Below are positions 10,084 through 28,454 of a stretch of DNA of 64,000 nucleotides, piece by piece. The stretch spans positions 179,245,198-179,309,197 of the forward strand of contig BTPG01000005.1 in NCBI GenBank assembly GCA_036245525.1. The letters run 5' to 3'. The notes under the pieces are model-generated. The model saw nothing but the letters and a program-made list of their open reading frames with translations. It made no database searches and was not told the DNA's origin. Within the stretch, counting starts at the first letter, position 1. Every line of letters starts with the position of its first letter. Origin of the DNA: Semisulcospira habei (Eukaryota; Mollusca; Gastropoda; Semisulcospiridae). The translations under genes and the position numbers were made by a program.

Positions 10084-11331
10084 GGTCATCGTGTACCTAG
10101 CATTTCAATCGGTTTGAACAGAGTTATCTTAGAGGCATTCTGGACCACAGGTTAACAGTGTGAAACTTCAAGGCGATATATAAATATTTTTTTACCTTCA
10201 CCTTTGAAACTGAGATCGTTTGTCTGATGTCTGTTTATCTCAATACCTGTTTTTTTTTTAAAGTTTTTTTTTACCTACGCGCTGGCATGTCATTTTAGAC
10301 ATGTTGACTCTAATCAGTAAAATTAAAACAACAGACCCCCGAATATGTTTGGAGCCATTAAATTTATAATTGAAAAGTTATCGGTATTCGTTTTGAGTGT
10401 TCAGTTGACAAGTTTGTGTGCTGGCACGTGATTCTTTACTCAAGGTCCTAAGCCGTAAGGTCCAAATTTACAGACCAGCGTACTTTTACGTCACAGCCAC
10501 AATCCCGATACACGTATTAAAGAGAAATGACTCTACGCTAGACAAACAAACAGGTTAGATCCCTTGACCCGATTCTTATCAAATTGCCAGTTTACGAAAG
10601 AAAAAAAAACGCAGCTAAATTACAATCCATTGAGCAAAAGACCCTGGGGCTGACATAGGCCGCATTGAGCCCGCGCACAACCGTGCGCTGGCCCACTGCG
10701 GCTGCGGTGGGCCCGTGGGACCTTTGCTTGTCGGAAAGACGTTCCTTGAAATACTCAAGCAAAGAGCGGAGCGGCGACTACTGCGTTGTGCGTACAACTC
10801 CGTTCCTTGTGTCGTCCTTTCCAGTCGTGCAGGTTTTGTACCAAGCTCACTCTGATTACAAACAGCATGTGGTAACCTAGGGTCAGAATATTCTCTCCTG
10901 CTGAGAGGATACCAGCAGGCAAAAAGTACTCCAGCGGACGTCATGCAGTCTTAGCTGGCCAGCTTACTCAGTAATGCCTGTACTTGAGAAAGTAAAATTA
11001 AATAAAAGACAAATATTAAAATTAAACCGTTTCAGGTGTTATTTTATTCTTGTTTGTTTGTTGTTGGTTTTTTGTTGTTTTTTTGTTGTTGGGTCTTTTG
11101 TTTTTATTTATTTATTTGGGGGTTGTTGTTCGTTTGTTGTTGTTTGTGTTTTTGTTTTGTTTTGTTTTTTGTATTGTCGGCAAGATGTGTGTGTGTGTAA
11201 GCGGGGGATGGGATGTTGTTCAGTTGAAACCGTGTAGTGGAGACGGGGATGGAGAGGGGTGTAATGAGGTTTGAGGTCAAAGGGTTATATACATTTGTGT
11301 TCTAACGTTTATCTAAAGTTTGAAATATAAG
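10084..11331. other. Non-coding; no gene seen
   Basis: Holds poly-T runs and a T/G-rich stretch at about 11050-11165 (GTTGTTTTTT units). A 109-codon frame on the - strand at 10615-10944 has no recognisable domain and no splice context. Confidence 0.5.
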
Positions 11332-11481
11332 TTAACTCGTTCAACCCCACCCACGTATTTCCCACATTTTGGAGGCGTCATTTAACGATTATGCATCTGT
11401 TGCAGGAGATGAATCGACCATGATAATATTATCATGGTCGATCCATCTCCTGCTGTAGTGCGTCAGGGATGAATGGTATAA
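11332..11481 (-). mobile_element. B-type TTAA hairpin element, stem collapsed
   Basis: TTAACTCGTTCAACCCCACC to GGATGAATGGTATAA. The stem is reduced to GACCATGATAATATTATCATGGTC, so the GGCGCC centre has been deleted. Confidence 0.7.
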
Positions 11482-11891
11482 TCTGATTACGTTTTTCTAA
11501 CTTTTGCATTCTAGCTTTAGTTTCTCGTAACTTTGCTCGTTTGAATAACGTCATTTTAACGTTTCAATCTAACATGAAATGGTTAGAAAACAAACGTAAT
11601 AAAAACGTAGATCAAATGAGCAAATCCCTTAATCCTAACGTAATAAACTAATTTTAAATTAAACGCAGGAGCTAACCATACGCTAACGTACATTTTACAT
11701 ACATTTTATCTGGGTAAGGTGTGCAGAGGTGCGTACGATCGAACAGAATAAACAAGTTTTCTCTGGATGAATTGTGAATGATTTTTGTCACTTGAAAGCC
11801 TGCTTCTACAAGTTTGTACAGTATCCGGGATCGGGGCCTAGGTAACCCGAATTACAATCGCTGTTTCACACACACACACATATACATATAT
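11482..11891. other. Non-coding; nothing recognised
   Basis: AT-rich, ending in a short (CA)n/(TA)n tract that forms the left flank of the next LINE fragment. Confidence 0.5.
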
Positions 11892-12357
<466 letters not shown>

Positions 12358-12519
12358 CAAAAGACACAAATTGCCACACCGCTCACTAGGCCAGCCAGCC
12401 AGCCAGCCCGTCTTTAGCCCAGCAGACCGACTGGGCCTCCTAGACACTACAGGTCAGCCTCAGTTTATCACAGTGCGCGGGGTCCGATAAGTCAGATTGC
12501 GCTATTCGCGGTAGCGTTA

Positions 12520-12599
12520 TTAACTCATTCGAGCCGTGCCGCCTCCGGATACGCGGCATAAGCCGCGTATCCGGAGGCGGCACGTCTCGAATGAGTTAA
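12520..12599. mobile_element. I-type 80-bp TTAA palindrome
   Basis: Two arms of 38 bp, TTAACTCATTCGAG... and ...CTCGAATGAGTTAA, separated by ATAA, with very few mismatches. The stem is GC-rich (GCCTCCGGATACGCGGC). The termini match the B family while the stem is unrelated. Confidence 0.85.
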
Positions 12600-13216
12600 T
12601 TTGCAGTGCTAAATGTACATGTCGATTTGTGAGTCAACCTTAGCTGGCTGACGTCGGTTTGAGGACCGTTTGCTCACCAGGCATCCCCACGAGCGCGTTT
12701 TATCAGACAGCCTACCGCTGTATACTGGATCGCTTAAATACCGAGGCTGACATATTGTACTAAGACCCCGATCACTTCGGTGCCAGTGGGACAAGAAATA
12801 GGGAGGGAATTGTACCACCAAGAATTTACGTTTGTTCTGTGTTTAGAGACTAGCCCTCCTTTCGTCCGCAAGAGTCGTAGATTCTCGCGAGCCTTTCTGG
12901 TCCTCAGACGGTAAGTGACGTTAGGTTTATCCAGGGACTGAAGTTACGGTTAAAAGACTGAATGCATTCACACATGATAATGGTGCGTGTTTATGCGTGC
13001 GTGCGTACGTACTTGCGTCTGTGCGTGCATTACAAGCAGATCTGCTCTTCTCAGAAAGTGAGCGTCATGCGTGCGTACGTGCGTGTGACGCCATCTCGTG
13101 TTAGATGACACATGTATCCTCTTTCGACCGCTGACGTGCGTGCCGTTGTTGAATTTAATTATAACTGTGCGGTCAAAACATACAGAGAATACCATTAATT
13201 TAATATGATTTCTTCC
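12600..13216. other. Non-coding; nothing recognised
   Basis: Includes several CGTGCGTACGTGCGTG-like steps at about 12990-13090. No domain-bearing frame. Confidence 0.5.
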
Positions 13217-13318
13217 TATAACCCTTTGGCTGTTCGTAGCGCTTTTTTTTTTTTTTTTTGTCGAGGCGATTCCTGCAGAAATCACCTCGACAAAAACCGC
13301 TACAGCCAAAGGGTTTAA
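13217..13318. mobile_element. G-type small TTAA palindrome
   Basis: TATAACCCTTTGGCTGTTCG to CAGCCAAAGGGTTTAA. The stem GTCGAGGCGATT pairs with AATCACCTCGAC. A poly-T run has expanded in the left arm. Confidence 0.75.
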
Positions 13319-13542
13319 CCCCTTTGTGCGGAGTGCAGCCACCCGTACTGTTGAATCAAAGGACGATCTGCTCGGCCGTTGGACCACCACTTGCGATTTT
13401 AAAAAGGGCTAAATGCCTGTTAGCACAGTAATATTCTTTCATTTTATTCCGATTGGGCAGCATAACTGTAGGCATACATAATTGTAGTCTCAGTCTTACA
13501 CTAATTAGAAACATACTGTAAGCTCTGTGTGTGTTTATTGCC

Positions 13543-13573
<31 letters not shown>

Positions 13574-13969
13574 ACATTCTCAACCACCTACCTCCATTTT
13601 TAAAAATGTATTCCCAGCAAAGACGCAGCACTCATACTCAGCATAAACTGACTAATTTCCACCACACTTCAAAGCCTGAAAAATTACAAAACCTTTAGCT
13701 GTACAAATTCTTATTCGTGAAACGTAATGAAAATCAATCCACTTTAAGCTGAAGGTACTATTATATGACTTCAGATTTTACAAACTAAGTAAATATGAAG
13801 TGCACATATATTACTGGAAGTATTTTAGCACATAAAAAGTCTTTGTGTGCATGTAATTATATTAATCATGGAAAAAGAACACCGCACCTAAAAATGGTGA
13901 CATATTCATAGGGTCCAAATAATAGAATATTGTGACGTCATCATGTATAAAAAGAAGAATACAATAAAG
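13319..13969. other. Non-coding; no gene seen
   Basis: Contains a poly-C run followed by (CA)n at about 13541-13576. The rest is AT-rich and unassigned. Confidence 0.5.
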
Positions 13970-14376
13970 TTTATTACGTAATTTTATATTTTACGTGATA
14001 TGAGTTTCACTTTCGCTTCATAGGCTTGAGAAAATGGTGACAAAACTAAAATTTGACTGTACAATTTAAGTCTTGCTATAATGTGTGAAAGCAGGTTGAC
14101 TTTACCTAGCTACATAATATACTAAGTACACGGGTCACCTCCATGCTCTTCTGAAAGCGCGTCCATGTGTTAGTGCGTGAGCGCGCGCACTCCGAACATA
14201 ATAATAATAATACTAATAATACTGTTATTATATAATAATAATAATAATCATAATAATAACAATAACAATAACAATAACAATAACAATAATAATAATAATA
14301 TAATAACATCTCCAAGAGGCATAGATTCTAATGCGCCTGAAGGGTGCATGAGGATCTATTCCTCCTGAAGATGCGC
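13970..14376 (+). repeat. Dispersed repeat E, copy 1
   Basis: Matches the reverse complement of 40740-41115 in order. The shared blocks are an ACGTGATATGAGTTTCRCTTTCGCTT block, a TTATAGCAAGACT block, GTCAACCTG or its equivalent, CTCTTCTGAAAGCGC, the GCGCGCGC tract and an A-type-like GCATAGATTCT hairpin. An (ATA)n/(AAC)n tract at about 14198-14302 is unique to this copy. Confidence 0.65.
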
Positions 14377-14383
14377 GGATGTT

Positions 14384-14388
<5 letters not shown>

Positions 14389-14474
<86 letters not shown>
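14389..14474. repeat. (GA)n microsatellite
   Basis: About 86 bases of pure GA at the 3' end (- strand) of the next LINE copy, where it reads (CT)n after AATAAA and (ATC)n. Confidence 0.95.
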
Positions 14475-14480
<6 letters not shown>

Positions 14481-14708
14481 ATGATGATGAAACGTTTTTA
14501 TTCAGGATAAAAAGTTTTAGGCATAGCAATGCCTATCTTCCAAACTGTCCTGCTACTCTGCACATATAAAAATTCATCAGACAATACAGGAAACGATAAA
14601 ATATAAGTAAAAAGACCCATTCCCCTCCCCCCCCCCCCCCCCCCCCACAGAGAAAAAAAAATTAATAATAATACAATAAAATTGAAGAGAAAGAAATTAA
14701 AACAATAT

Positions 14709-14915
<207 letters not shown>

Positions 14916-14998
14916 TACACTGGTATGAACTGACATGTTAGTGCAGACAGTCGAACTATTACATAATCTGCAGCAATCTGCTGTGTTGGAGCAACATA

Positions 14999-15439
14999 CT
15001 AAGCAGAAAGATAGAACATTGATAACGACAACAGATATTTATGGACGCGATCTCTGAAGATAGATAACTTTGAAATAGATTTTAAATGAGAGGGCAAATT
15101 ATTCCATGACTTAGCACCGGAAAATGATATGCTAGATTTGAAGATGTCGATTCTCGGTTTTGGGAGATGGAGTAAGCTGTTCCTCGTGTTCTCTCTATTC
15201 GTGTGGGAAAACAGCTCACGGAGATAGGGAGGGGCGGCATCGTTTAGAATTTTGTGCACAAGTAAGCATCTATTAAGTTCCAATTGTTTACTAAGTGGTA
15301 GGATATTAAGGGCTTTCATTCTTTCATCAGTAGGGGACGAACCAGGAAGAATAAGTTTAATACCTCGCCGGTAAAGGGAATTAATGTTTTTCAAATGAAT
15401 GTCTCCACAACCGTCCAGATATTGGAAGCATAAATACAA
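14999..15439 (-). pseudogene. LINE-M pol C-terminus fragment
   Basis: An open stretch encoding the post-RT region of a jockey/CR1-like LINE. It has a DGC...HLKNINSLYRRGIKLILP block, then PKPRIDIFKSSISFSGAKSWNNLP, the conserved tail of this family. The frame upstream (to about 15640) is broken by stops, although LGVTVDDSWE-like palm sequence is still readable. It has no catalytic box and is non-functional. Confidence 0.75.
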
Positions 15440-15647
15440 TGTGTTTTGATGTGTGCGTTAAAGAATAGTTTTCGAAGCATCTTTAACAACTATACGACTT
15501 AATTTGGATAATATAAAGCGATTCTTCGAAATAGTTTTACAGGCAGTTTCTATTGAGGCTCCCAGCTGTCATCGACTGTCACTCCTAACAAACGATGCTT
15601 TGACACTTGCTCTATGTGCTGAGAGTGTAGGGGCAGCTCAAGGGGTT

Positions 15648-20400
<4,753 letters not shown>

Positions 20401-20429
20401 ATAAAAAAAGTACTATAAAACTATAAAAC

Positions 20430-22195
20430 GGTAAATAATAATTATAATAATTACGGTATTTATAATGCGCTTATCTTATAAAAATTATAACTCTAAGCGC
20501 GCACTCACAACTCGCGCACGCAATCGCACGCTTTAGACAACGACTCACGAACCACAAATAGTGAAATACATTACGACAGTCTGCTTAGGGTGGGAAGTGT
20601 GGTGGTATAGTGCTAGAACTGTTGAAAGAGGTGAGTTTTGAGGGCGGACTGGAAGGAGGAGAGAGAGTGTTTTTGACGGAGAGAGAGTGGGAGAGTGTTC
20701 CAGATGGATGGACCGTATACTGAGAAGGAGCGGGGGCCGAAAGTCTTGAGTTTGGTGCGGTGGATGTGGAGGCGGAGAGGGTCGGAGGCGGAGCGGAGGG
20801 AGCGGGGAGGAGTGTAGGGGTGAAGTAAGTTTGAGAGATAGGCGGGAGCGCAGTTGTTCAGGGATTTGTAGCAGAGAGACAGAATCTTGTATTGGATGCG
20901 TTGGGGGATGGGAAGCCAGTGAAGGAGTTTGAGCAGGGGAGTGATGTGGTCGGATTTTTTCTTTCTGAGGACGAGGCGGGCAGCATTGTTCTGGACGCGC
21001 TGGAGAGTGAAAGTGGTGGAGTGAGGGAGGCCGGAGAGGAGAGAGTTGCAGTAGTCGATGCGAGATAGGATGAGAGAGACAGCAAGTTTCGTGGCAGCTT
21101 CGGTAGTGATGTATTTTCTGATATGACCGATGCGGCGGATATGAAAGTAGCATGCCTGGGCCGTGGCGGAAACAAAGCTGGTCATGGAAAGAGAGGAATC
21201 GAGGATAACGCCGAGGTTTTTGGCCGAGTCAGAGAGGGAAATGGGGGTGCTATCGAGTTGAAGGTGGAGGGAGGGAGGGAGCTGGGAAAGTTTCTGGCGA
21301 GTGCCTACCAGCATGGCTTCCGTTTTGTCGTCATTCAGTTTAAGCTTGTTTGTTGTCATCCAGTTTTTCACGTCTTCGTAGCAGTCAGCCGTGCGAGTCA
21401 GTAGTGACTGAGTGTTGTCGAGTTTGTCTTTGTCTAGTAGTTGTGAGTCGTCAGCGTAGAGGTGGTGGTGTATGTGGTAAGACTGGATGATGTTGGACAG
21501 GGGAGACGTGTAGAGTGTGAAAAGGACCGGGCCCAGGACGGACCCCTGTGGAACTCCGCAGGAGAGCGTGACTGGGTTGGAGGAGACGCCGTCGACGGTG
21601 ACGGACTGCTGTCTGTTGGAGAGGTAGGAGAGCAACCAGGAGTGAGCAGAGTCAGTGATGCCAAAGGAATGGTGAAGGCGGTGGAGGAGGATAGACCACT
21701 CTGTCGAAGGCGGCAGAGAGGTCGAGTAGCGTAAGAAGGGAGATGTTGCCCGAGTCGGTGGAGAGAAGCAGGTCGTTTAAGATATGTAGAAGGGCTGTTT
21801 CAGTGATGTGATGTTTGCGATAGGCAGACTGGAAGGGACTGAGGAGGTTGTTGTCGGCGAGGTGGAGGTTGAGCTGGTTGAGAACGACCTTCTCAAGAAG
21901 CTTGGACAGGAAAGATAGATTGGAGACTGGGCGATAGTTTTTGAGTTCGTTTGGGTCGAGGTTGTGTTTTTTGAGGAGAGGACGGACGATGGCGGACTTG
22001 AAGATATCGGGGACGGAGCCGTTCTCAAGAGATGTGTTGATGATGTCGGTAATGAATGGCAGAAGTTTTGGAAGGCCGTCCCGGTAGAGAGAAGCTGGGA
22101 GAGGGTCTAGTTCGCAGGTTTTTAGAGACATGGACTTTATGGTCTTGAGGACTTCATCCTGAGAGACGGGCTGGAAGGACGAGAGGGGGGTGCCG
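20430..22195 (-). pseudogene. L2/CR1-like LINE copy D, 5'-truncated
   Basis: The - strand frame 22190-21690 carries RT fingers ([38 protein letters not shown]). After a frame break near 21660-21690 (the codons after AFD are replaced by a C-rich stretch) it continues in 21635-20613. That second part has [13 protein letters not shown], the YADD catalytic box and the family-typical DYCNSLLSGLP, LQRVQNNAARL and HWLPI blocks. The 3' UTR ends in GCGCTTAGAG...GCGCATTATAAATACC with ATT units. The 5' junction abuts a (CA)n tract. Upstream sequence including any endonuclease is absent. Confidence 0.85.
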
Positions 22196-22198
22196 GAA

Positions 22199-22258
22199 AA
22201 ATGCACACACACGCGCACACGCGCACACGCACACGCACACGCACACACACACACACAC

Positions 22259-22335
<77 letters not shown>
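22199..22335. repeat. (CA)n microsatellite
   Basis: About 135 bases of CA with some CGCA steps, directly at the 5' truncation of the L2-like LINE copy D. Confidence 0.95.
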
Positions 22336-22339
22336 ACAT

Positions 22340-23060
22340 TTCCATTGTACGCCAGCACATAATAGCCACTTTTGATCTACATGTAAAATGCGGTATCCTA
22401 TCCAGGCCACAGCCGTGTGCTACACAGACCAGGTCGGAGTAAGAACCACAGTTTGCACGTGGAATCATAAGCATGCTGCTACGGAGTTTAAATGCATGGA
22501 ATACAAATCTTGCTAAATCGGCAATAGACCGCGGGTTAGTAGTGTCTAGGATACACAATTATTTCTTTTGAGTTCCATAAGGTCAAACTTACATAGGAAT
22601 TTGATACGCAGTTCATCATAGAATGGACAATAAAACAAAGTGAATTTCATCTTCCACAGCCTTGGCAAACAATGGACACACTTTCGGTACAGCATTGGGA
22701 GTACTATATCTTTGTTTGTTACTTTGCAATTCGGTTATGCCAAGTCTAAATTTGATATATAGATTTTGACATAAGTTGGCTTAACCATTTCAAAATAATT
22801 TTCTTGTACAAGTGTATGTTTAAAACTACGATACACAGTAAAGCGTTCATTCTCAGAAAGCTTTGATGACCAGTTTTGTTTGGAACAAAAAATCATCCTT
22901 TGTTTAAACTTGTTTATAAAAGCATTTCTGTTTCCAACACTTTAGGAAATCCACTGTAACGCACGCAGACTTGCCCACAGTCGCACGTACAGACTCTCGC
23001 ACAACAGACGCATACACCATCACTGACTCAGACGGGCGCATACATGCGGTAAAACTCAAC
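22340..23060 (-). pseudogene. LINE-N, C-terminal portion
   Basis: On the - strand, decayed frames read GNRNAFINKFKQRMIF, then SSKLSENERFTVYRSFKHTL, then a Cys/His segment followed by CPFYDELRIKFLCKFDLMEL. The order matches the C-terminal zinc-knuckle region of a LINE pol. I take it as the other half of the LINE at 24670-25690. Confidence 0.6.
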
Positions 23061-23095
23061 ACACGGGCTCCCTTTCTAAAGTAACTTTTATACAA

Positions 23096-24660
23096 TATAA
23101 AAGAAAAGAAACGCTATCTATAGCACTGAGGAAAGCATGCCCAGGCGGTCACATTTGTGTCTGTCCAGCACGACTGTTCAGACCTATGTAAACTTTGCTT
23201 GTCATTTGTTGTGTGTTCGAGCGGTGTGTGTTCTAAGAGAGTGGGGCGGGGAGGGGGGGGGGGGGGTAAATAGGATCGTGGGAGGGGTGGGGAGGGGGTA
23301 CATACTTATGTGCTGATATTTTTTCTATACTTTTCGATCTGTGATTGTGTAACTTGATTTGCAATGTAATTATGCATATACGGCTTTTGTATATAATAAA
23401 TATATGCGTGTGTGTGCATATGTATATATGTATGTATGTATATTTTTATATAAAATATACTGTATGCCTAATTTAAATACCCAAATAAAGAATTCGAATA
23501 AAAAAAAATAATAAAAAAAAACGGGGAAAAAAGAAAAAAAAAAAAAGAAAGAAAAGAAATGCTTAAATGCTTATCAAACTATACCCACTTCCCCACTACC
23601 AGCATTCACATCACATACACATCACACAATATCTCGGCCAGGCTAGGCATTAGTGTCTCACTAATCCAACCTGCTTGATGTTATCGCCGGATTACGTTCG
23701 TCCTTCTCACGTCTAGGCGTGCAAGTCCTTCGTTGTACGCTCTTCGAGTCGTCCTGTCTCTTTATCACGGACGTCCTCGTTACTCGTACCGTAGCGCTGT
23801 TCTCGCTGTGATTCGGGTATCTCGGTCCCGATCCGGCTCACTCCCTGAGTGAAGAGCTGGAGAGATGACCTCACGTTACGTCCCTGGTGACTGACGTCTT
23901 GGCGTCCGTCGCTCCACTCTTTACAAGCACTCTAAACAACAATAAAGACCCAAAACGTAACACTTGCTAAACACAACATATTGGATGACATGAGAAACAT
24001 TACGTAACCTGGCCGATACAGACAACTCACACGTTCATTCACACACACACGTGCTTCATAACCCGAACTACTTCCATAACACCCCATATCTGTCACTATC
24101 TTGAAACAGACTATATCCTAGCACTCTCGCTATACACTATTTCTACACTGGAAAAGACTATGCCTAACCAACCACGTACTTGGCATACACACCTCACATT
24201 CCTTTAATTATCCATCTCGATAAATAACTATACGAAAACACCGGTTAACTCACTGAACTCCAAACCAACATAACTGAACCAAACCGGTCAACGCTATACA
24301 ACCCCATTACTCTTACCAACGCATACTATCCTTAATGCAAGTAACCATCACTAATGCATATATAGAAACATACCTGAATCCTAGGTTTCAGAATCTTGGA
24401 ATACGGGCTAGGTATCTCAAACACATCTGATCCCTCTGACAAGAAAGCCCGTACTAATATTTCTACAGGTCTGCCAGACTAACTTCTGCCTACAACTCAC
24501 TAACGCTCCCCGTGCTAACTATGTCCTAAAGATTTCACGTGGAGAACGGGCCTCACGGACTATCGGCACAAAACAAAACGTTAACAAAACCCGTACTGTA
24601 TTTAACCTAATGTGTGAGCACTATGCACGAGCATAGAGCTTCATCACATCCACACATGAC
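23096..24660. other. About 1.5-kb non-coding insertion splitting LINE-N; origin unknown
   Basis: The left part has G-rich and (TATG)n runs and ends in CAAATAAAGAATTCGAATAAAA-like sequence at about 23480, a polyadenylation-type 3' end. From about 23570 to 24650 the sequence is unique, C-rich and without open frames, with CATCACATACACATCACACA near one edge and CATCACATCCACACA near the other. It could be a solo LTR or a nest of several insertions. I see no clear TG...CA ends. Confidence 0.4.
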
Positions 24661-24669
24661 CAAACCCAT

Positions 24670-25690
24670 TTCGAAAGAGCAAATTCTTTATCTTTGACAC
24701 CCATGTTTCTTTCCCTTTAACGTCTAAATCCTTTAAGCATATGATAAGCCATACTTGCAAATCTGGTAAGAGGTAGAGCACAGAGTCGAAGCCAGTAGGA
24801 AACACATCTTTCTGACGTTAATACTGACAGGGGATATCGACCAATTTCGCCATAAACCATCAGGTTCGGTATGCGGAAGTTGACATTAAGAAAATGTTTA
24901 CATGAAAATGTATGGACTCTTTCATTTTCAGCACACTCGTTTATACCCCAAATTTCTGAAGCATACAACAAAATTGGGACAACCTGCGCATCAAACAGCT
25001 TGAAAAAAAAAACATCAGGACTAGCGCAGTTGATTTTCTTCAACATACAGAAAATATCGATTACACATTTATTTGCCTTAGTGACCAAGTCACCGACGGA
25101 TGTATTTAGACTCAAACGTGTGGTAAAGTTTAACCCAAGGTATTTATACATATTGACAACTTCTACCCTCGTTCCCCCGTAAATCCATTTTCATATTTTG
25201 ACAAATACCCACCATTTCGAAACACAATTATTTTCGTCTTGTCTAGGTTAACAGACAAACCAAGTTTAGATGCTTCTTTGTATAAATTGTTCAGCTGAGT
25301 CTGAAGGCCATTGGGGGTTGATGAAAACAAAGCAATGTCATCTGCAAACATCAACAAAAACAGTTCTCCTGCATCGGTGTTTAGTTGGAAGCCATGTTTA
25401 CCATTTTCAATAATGTACACAGCAAGCTCGTTAATCAAAAAGGAGAACAATGTCGGCGATGCTAAACATCCTTGTTTTAAACCTTGGAAACACTCAAAAT
25501 ACGCTGTACAATTCAGGCTGTCTCTAACACAAAATTTCACTGAGCCATACATTGCCTTCATAGCTGAAAGCATTTTGCCGCGCACTCCAGCCTTCAGTAA
25601 AATATTCCAAAGTACACCTCTTTTAACAGTATCGAAGGTGGCTAGGCACCACCTCTCAGTGATGCGAGAGGCCTTTGAGCCACCTGTGAT
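24670..25690 (-). pseudogene. LINE-N, RT portion
   Basis: On the - strand: TFDTVKRGVLWNIL (motif A), GLKQGCLASPTLFSFLINEL, the LLMFADDIALFS catalytic box and GLSVNLDKTKIIVF. These are followed, in a second frame (25151-24717), by KYLGLNFTTRLSLNTSVGDL and PILLYASEIWG. A frame break lies near 25165. The clade is different from LINE-Z, LINE-M and L2, and I do not assign it. It is 5'-truncated near 25690. Confidence 0.8.
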
Positions 25691-25844
25691 ATGAATAAAC
25701 GTCCATTATATGTAAAGAAATTTCTTTAACACGACGGGGCAAGATGACACTGAGTCATGCAAATAGATTCTCAAAAGCCTAATCTTTGCTAGAAATGCTT
25801 TGCATCGGTGGCAGTTACAAATTTTCCAATTCCATTTTTCCCCT

Positions 25845-25945
<101 letters not shown>

Positions 25946-28225
25946 ATTGATCATGTATACACTTTCAACAAGTCAAGGGTCTTTAGCTCTCGTGTTCTTC
26001 AAGTGGCGATTAGCGACCACTATCCTGTGTGCTGTAGTTGGGCTCTGAAGGCGGACAAGCCATGTCGTAAAAACCAGCATACCACTATTTATTACATGTC
26101 GTTTAAACACTTCAATCGGGACGCGTTTCAGTCTCGCCGACCTGAGCGGAATCTCTTTTCAGTCAGTTTATAACTATGATAATCTTGAAGAAGCGTTGGC
26201 CGAATGGTACAGACTGTTCCTTGGTGTACTTGACAAGCATGCGCCACTACGTGAGAAGAGAGTCAAACACGCACTGTTACCTCAGTGGTTAAATAAGGAC
26301 ATTAAAGACGCCATGGCCCTCCGAAATGAACTGAAGCGGAACAAAGATTATGCTGCCTTCCGCAAGCAGCGTAACCGCGTAAAGTGCCTGGTGCTCGAGG
26401 CCCAGAAAAAAACACTTCCAGCTGTTGATGGATAATAAAACTGATACCGTATCTGTCTGGCGAGCCCTCAATGCCTTTACCAAATCACGTCAAACACCAC
26501 CATGTACTTCTATACCTGCTGATACTTTTAATCAACATTTCCTGTCTGCTGCCGACTCACTTTTGAATAAAAGTACTAATAACCTAAACAAGCGACTATT
26601 TCTGTAAAACTAAAACATTTTTGCGAAGAGAGACTGGCGCCAAACGACTTTTTTAGTATTCCGTACCTAACTGTTTTCGACGTAGGCAAGTCTATTATTC
26701 AGCTGAAAAAAAAAAAACGTTCCCTTGGTCATGACGGCATTAATAGTTTCTTTTAAAAACTGTCTGTCCCCTATGTGGTCGAATCTTTAACATTTATCTA
26801 CAATTGTATAATCCAGCAAGGTACTTTCCCAAGAAGTTGGAAAATAGCTAAAGTCATTCCGCTGCCTAAAACTAAAGACCTCACTGACCCCAACAAATTC
26901 TGGCCAATTTCACTTTTATCAACTTTGTCAAAGCCTATAGAAAAACATGTCCACAGGTACCTGAGTCACTTCCTGGAGACACATAACTTGATTTATCCGT
27001 TACAGTCAGGCTTCAGACCCCGCCACTCTTGTCACACGGCTCTGTCTCATCTGACCAATACCTGGCTAACTTCAATAAACAATGCTGAAATGACCGGTGC
27101 GGTATTTTTAGATTTTTCTAAAGCTTTTGACTTAGTCAACCATGAACTGTTGCTACAGAAGCTGTTGGCATACCACATAGACACAGATTTTCGCTGCCTT
27201 CTTTAAATCTTATCTAAGCAATAGATCTCAGTATGTTTTTGTCAACGGTAAGCGTTCCTCAGAAGGTGTCATTAAGCATGGAGTACCCCAGGGGTCTATT
27301 TTAGGCCCTCTCTTGTTTTTAATTTTTATTAATAACTTGCCTTTGTGTATCTCACAATCAAATGTGCGATGCAATTTGTTTGCAGATGACGCTACTCTCA
27401 ACGTACCGTCGGCAAAAATATGTACAATTAATTCTTTTTTGCAACATAGTCCATTAGACGTCTCAAATTGGTGCCGAGACAACTACATGATACTTAACCC
27501 ATCTAAATCAGAGTGCATGCTAATCACTACACGTCAAAAGCACCAGCTAAACCCACCGCCACTTAGCCTTTCCCTTAACTGTCAGCCATTTAAACAAGTT
27601 AAGAAGCGCCGGCTGTTAGGCGTCATTATAGACGATCAATTGACATGGCATGCGCATGTAAACAGTGTGTGCAAAATTGTGTCCATAAATTTTTTTCTCC
27701 TTTCAAAACTTATTTACTTTACGAACTCACCAACTAGAAAACTCTTCTTCAGCGCTCACATCCAGTACACTGACTACGCATCTACAGTCTGGGACGGGTG
27801 TAGTGGTGCGTGCTTAAAGAGGCTTAATTCCCTCCACCGGAGGGCAGCCAAGCTAATCCTTCCTAATAGCAGAGACAGCACTGACGAGCGACTTAGGACC
27901 CTTGACATGCTTCCGTTACGTAACCTCTTTCTGTTCAATAAGGGCGTGTTAATGTTTAAAGTCCGAAAATCCAAAACCCCGTGGTACGTCTCGGATTTGT
28001 TTAAGGATGCTAACACACCATACAAGACATCAAGGATCAAACTGTCACTACCTAGGCCACGACTTGATATATTCAAAACTAGTCTGTCTTACTCAGGGGC
28101 CAAACTGTGGAACTCGTTTCCGGCCAATATTACCGAGGCATCTTCATTGTCCACCTTCAAGGCAAGACTATTCCGGCACTTAATTGAGCCGCGGAACAAA
28201 GCGCACGCGACTGCTGCGTTCTGAA
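25946..28225 (+). pseudogene. LINE-M copy E, 5'-truncated and frameshifted
   Basis: On the + strand it begins inside the endonuclease (LIDHVYT...ISDHYPVCCSW) right at a (CT)n tract. RT follows in several frames: fingers (KVIPLPKTKDLTDPNKFWPI), motif A (FLDFSKAFDLVNHELL), GVPQGSILGPLL, the NLFADDATL catalytic box, and the conserved C-terminus (PRPRLDIFKTSLSYSGAKLW). At least five frame breaks are visible. The 3' end runs into a (GT)n tract at 28245. Confidence 0.85.
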
Positions 28226-28244
28226 TAATGACTGTTATTAAACA

Positions 28245-28356
28245 TGCAAATGTGTGGGCGCGTGTGTATGTGTGTGCGTGCGTGTGTGCGGAACAGTGTG
28301 TTTTGCGCATATTTGTTTATGCTGGTGTGTGCTTGCATGTGTGTGTGTGTATGCGC

Positions 28357-28421
<65 letters not shown>

Positions 28422-28430
28422 CATCTTGCG
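28245..28430. repeat. (GT)n with (GCGC) core
   Basis: GT repeats with CGCG steps. It lies between LINE-M copies E and F. Confidence 0.95.
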
Positions 28431-28454
28431 TGCATGTATGTGTGTGTTGGGTTA

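Noticed and set aside
10615..10944. 109-codon frame on the - strand
   Set aside because: No recognisable domain, no repeat unit, no splice or promoter context; probably chance.
20545..21175. Ser/Pro-rich frames overlapping the L2-like LINE
   Set aside because: They are out-of-frame shadows of the RT region, which has the YADD box in the other frame.
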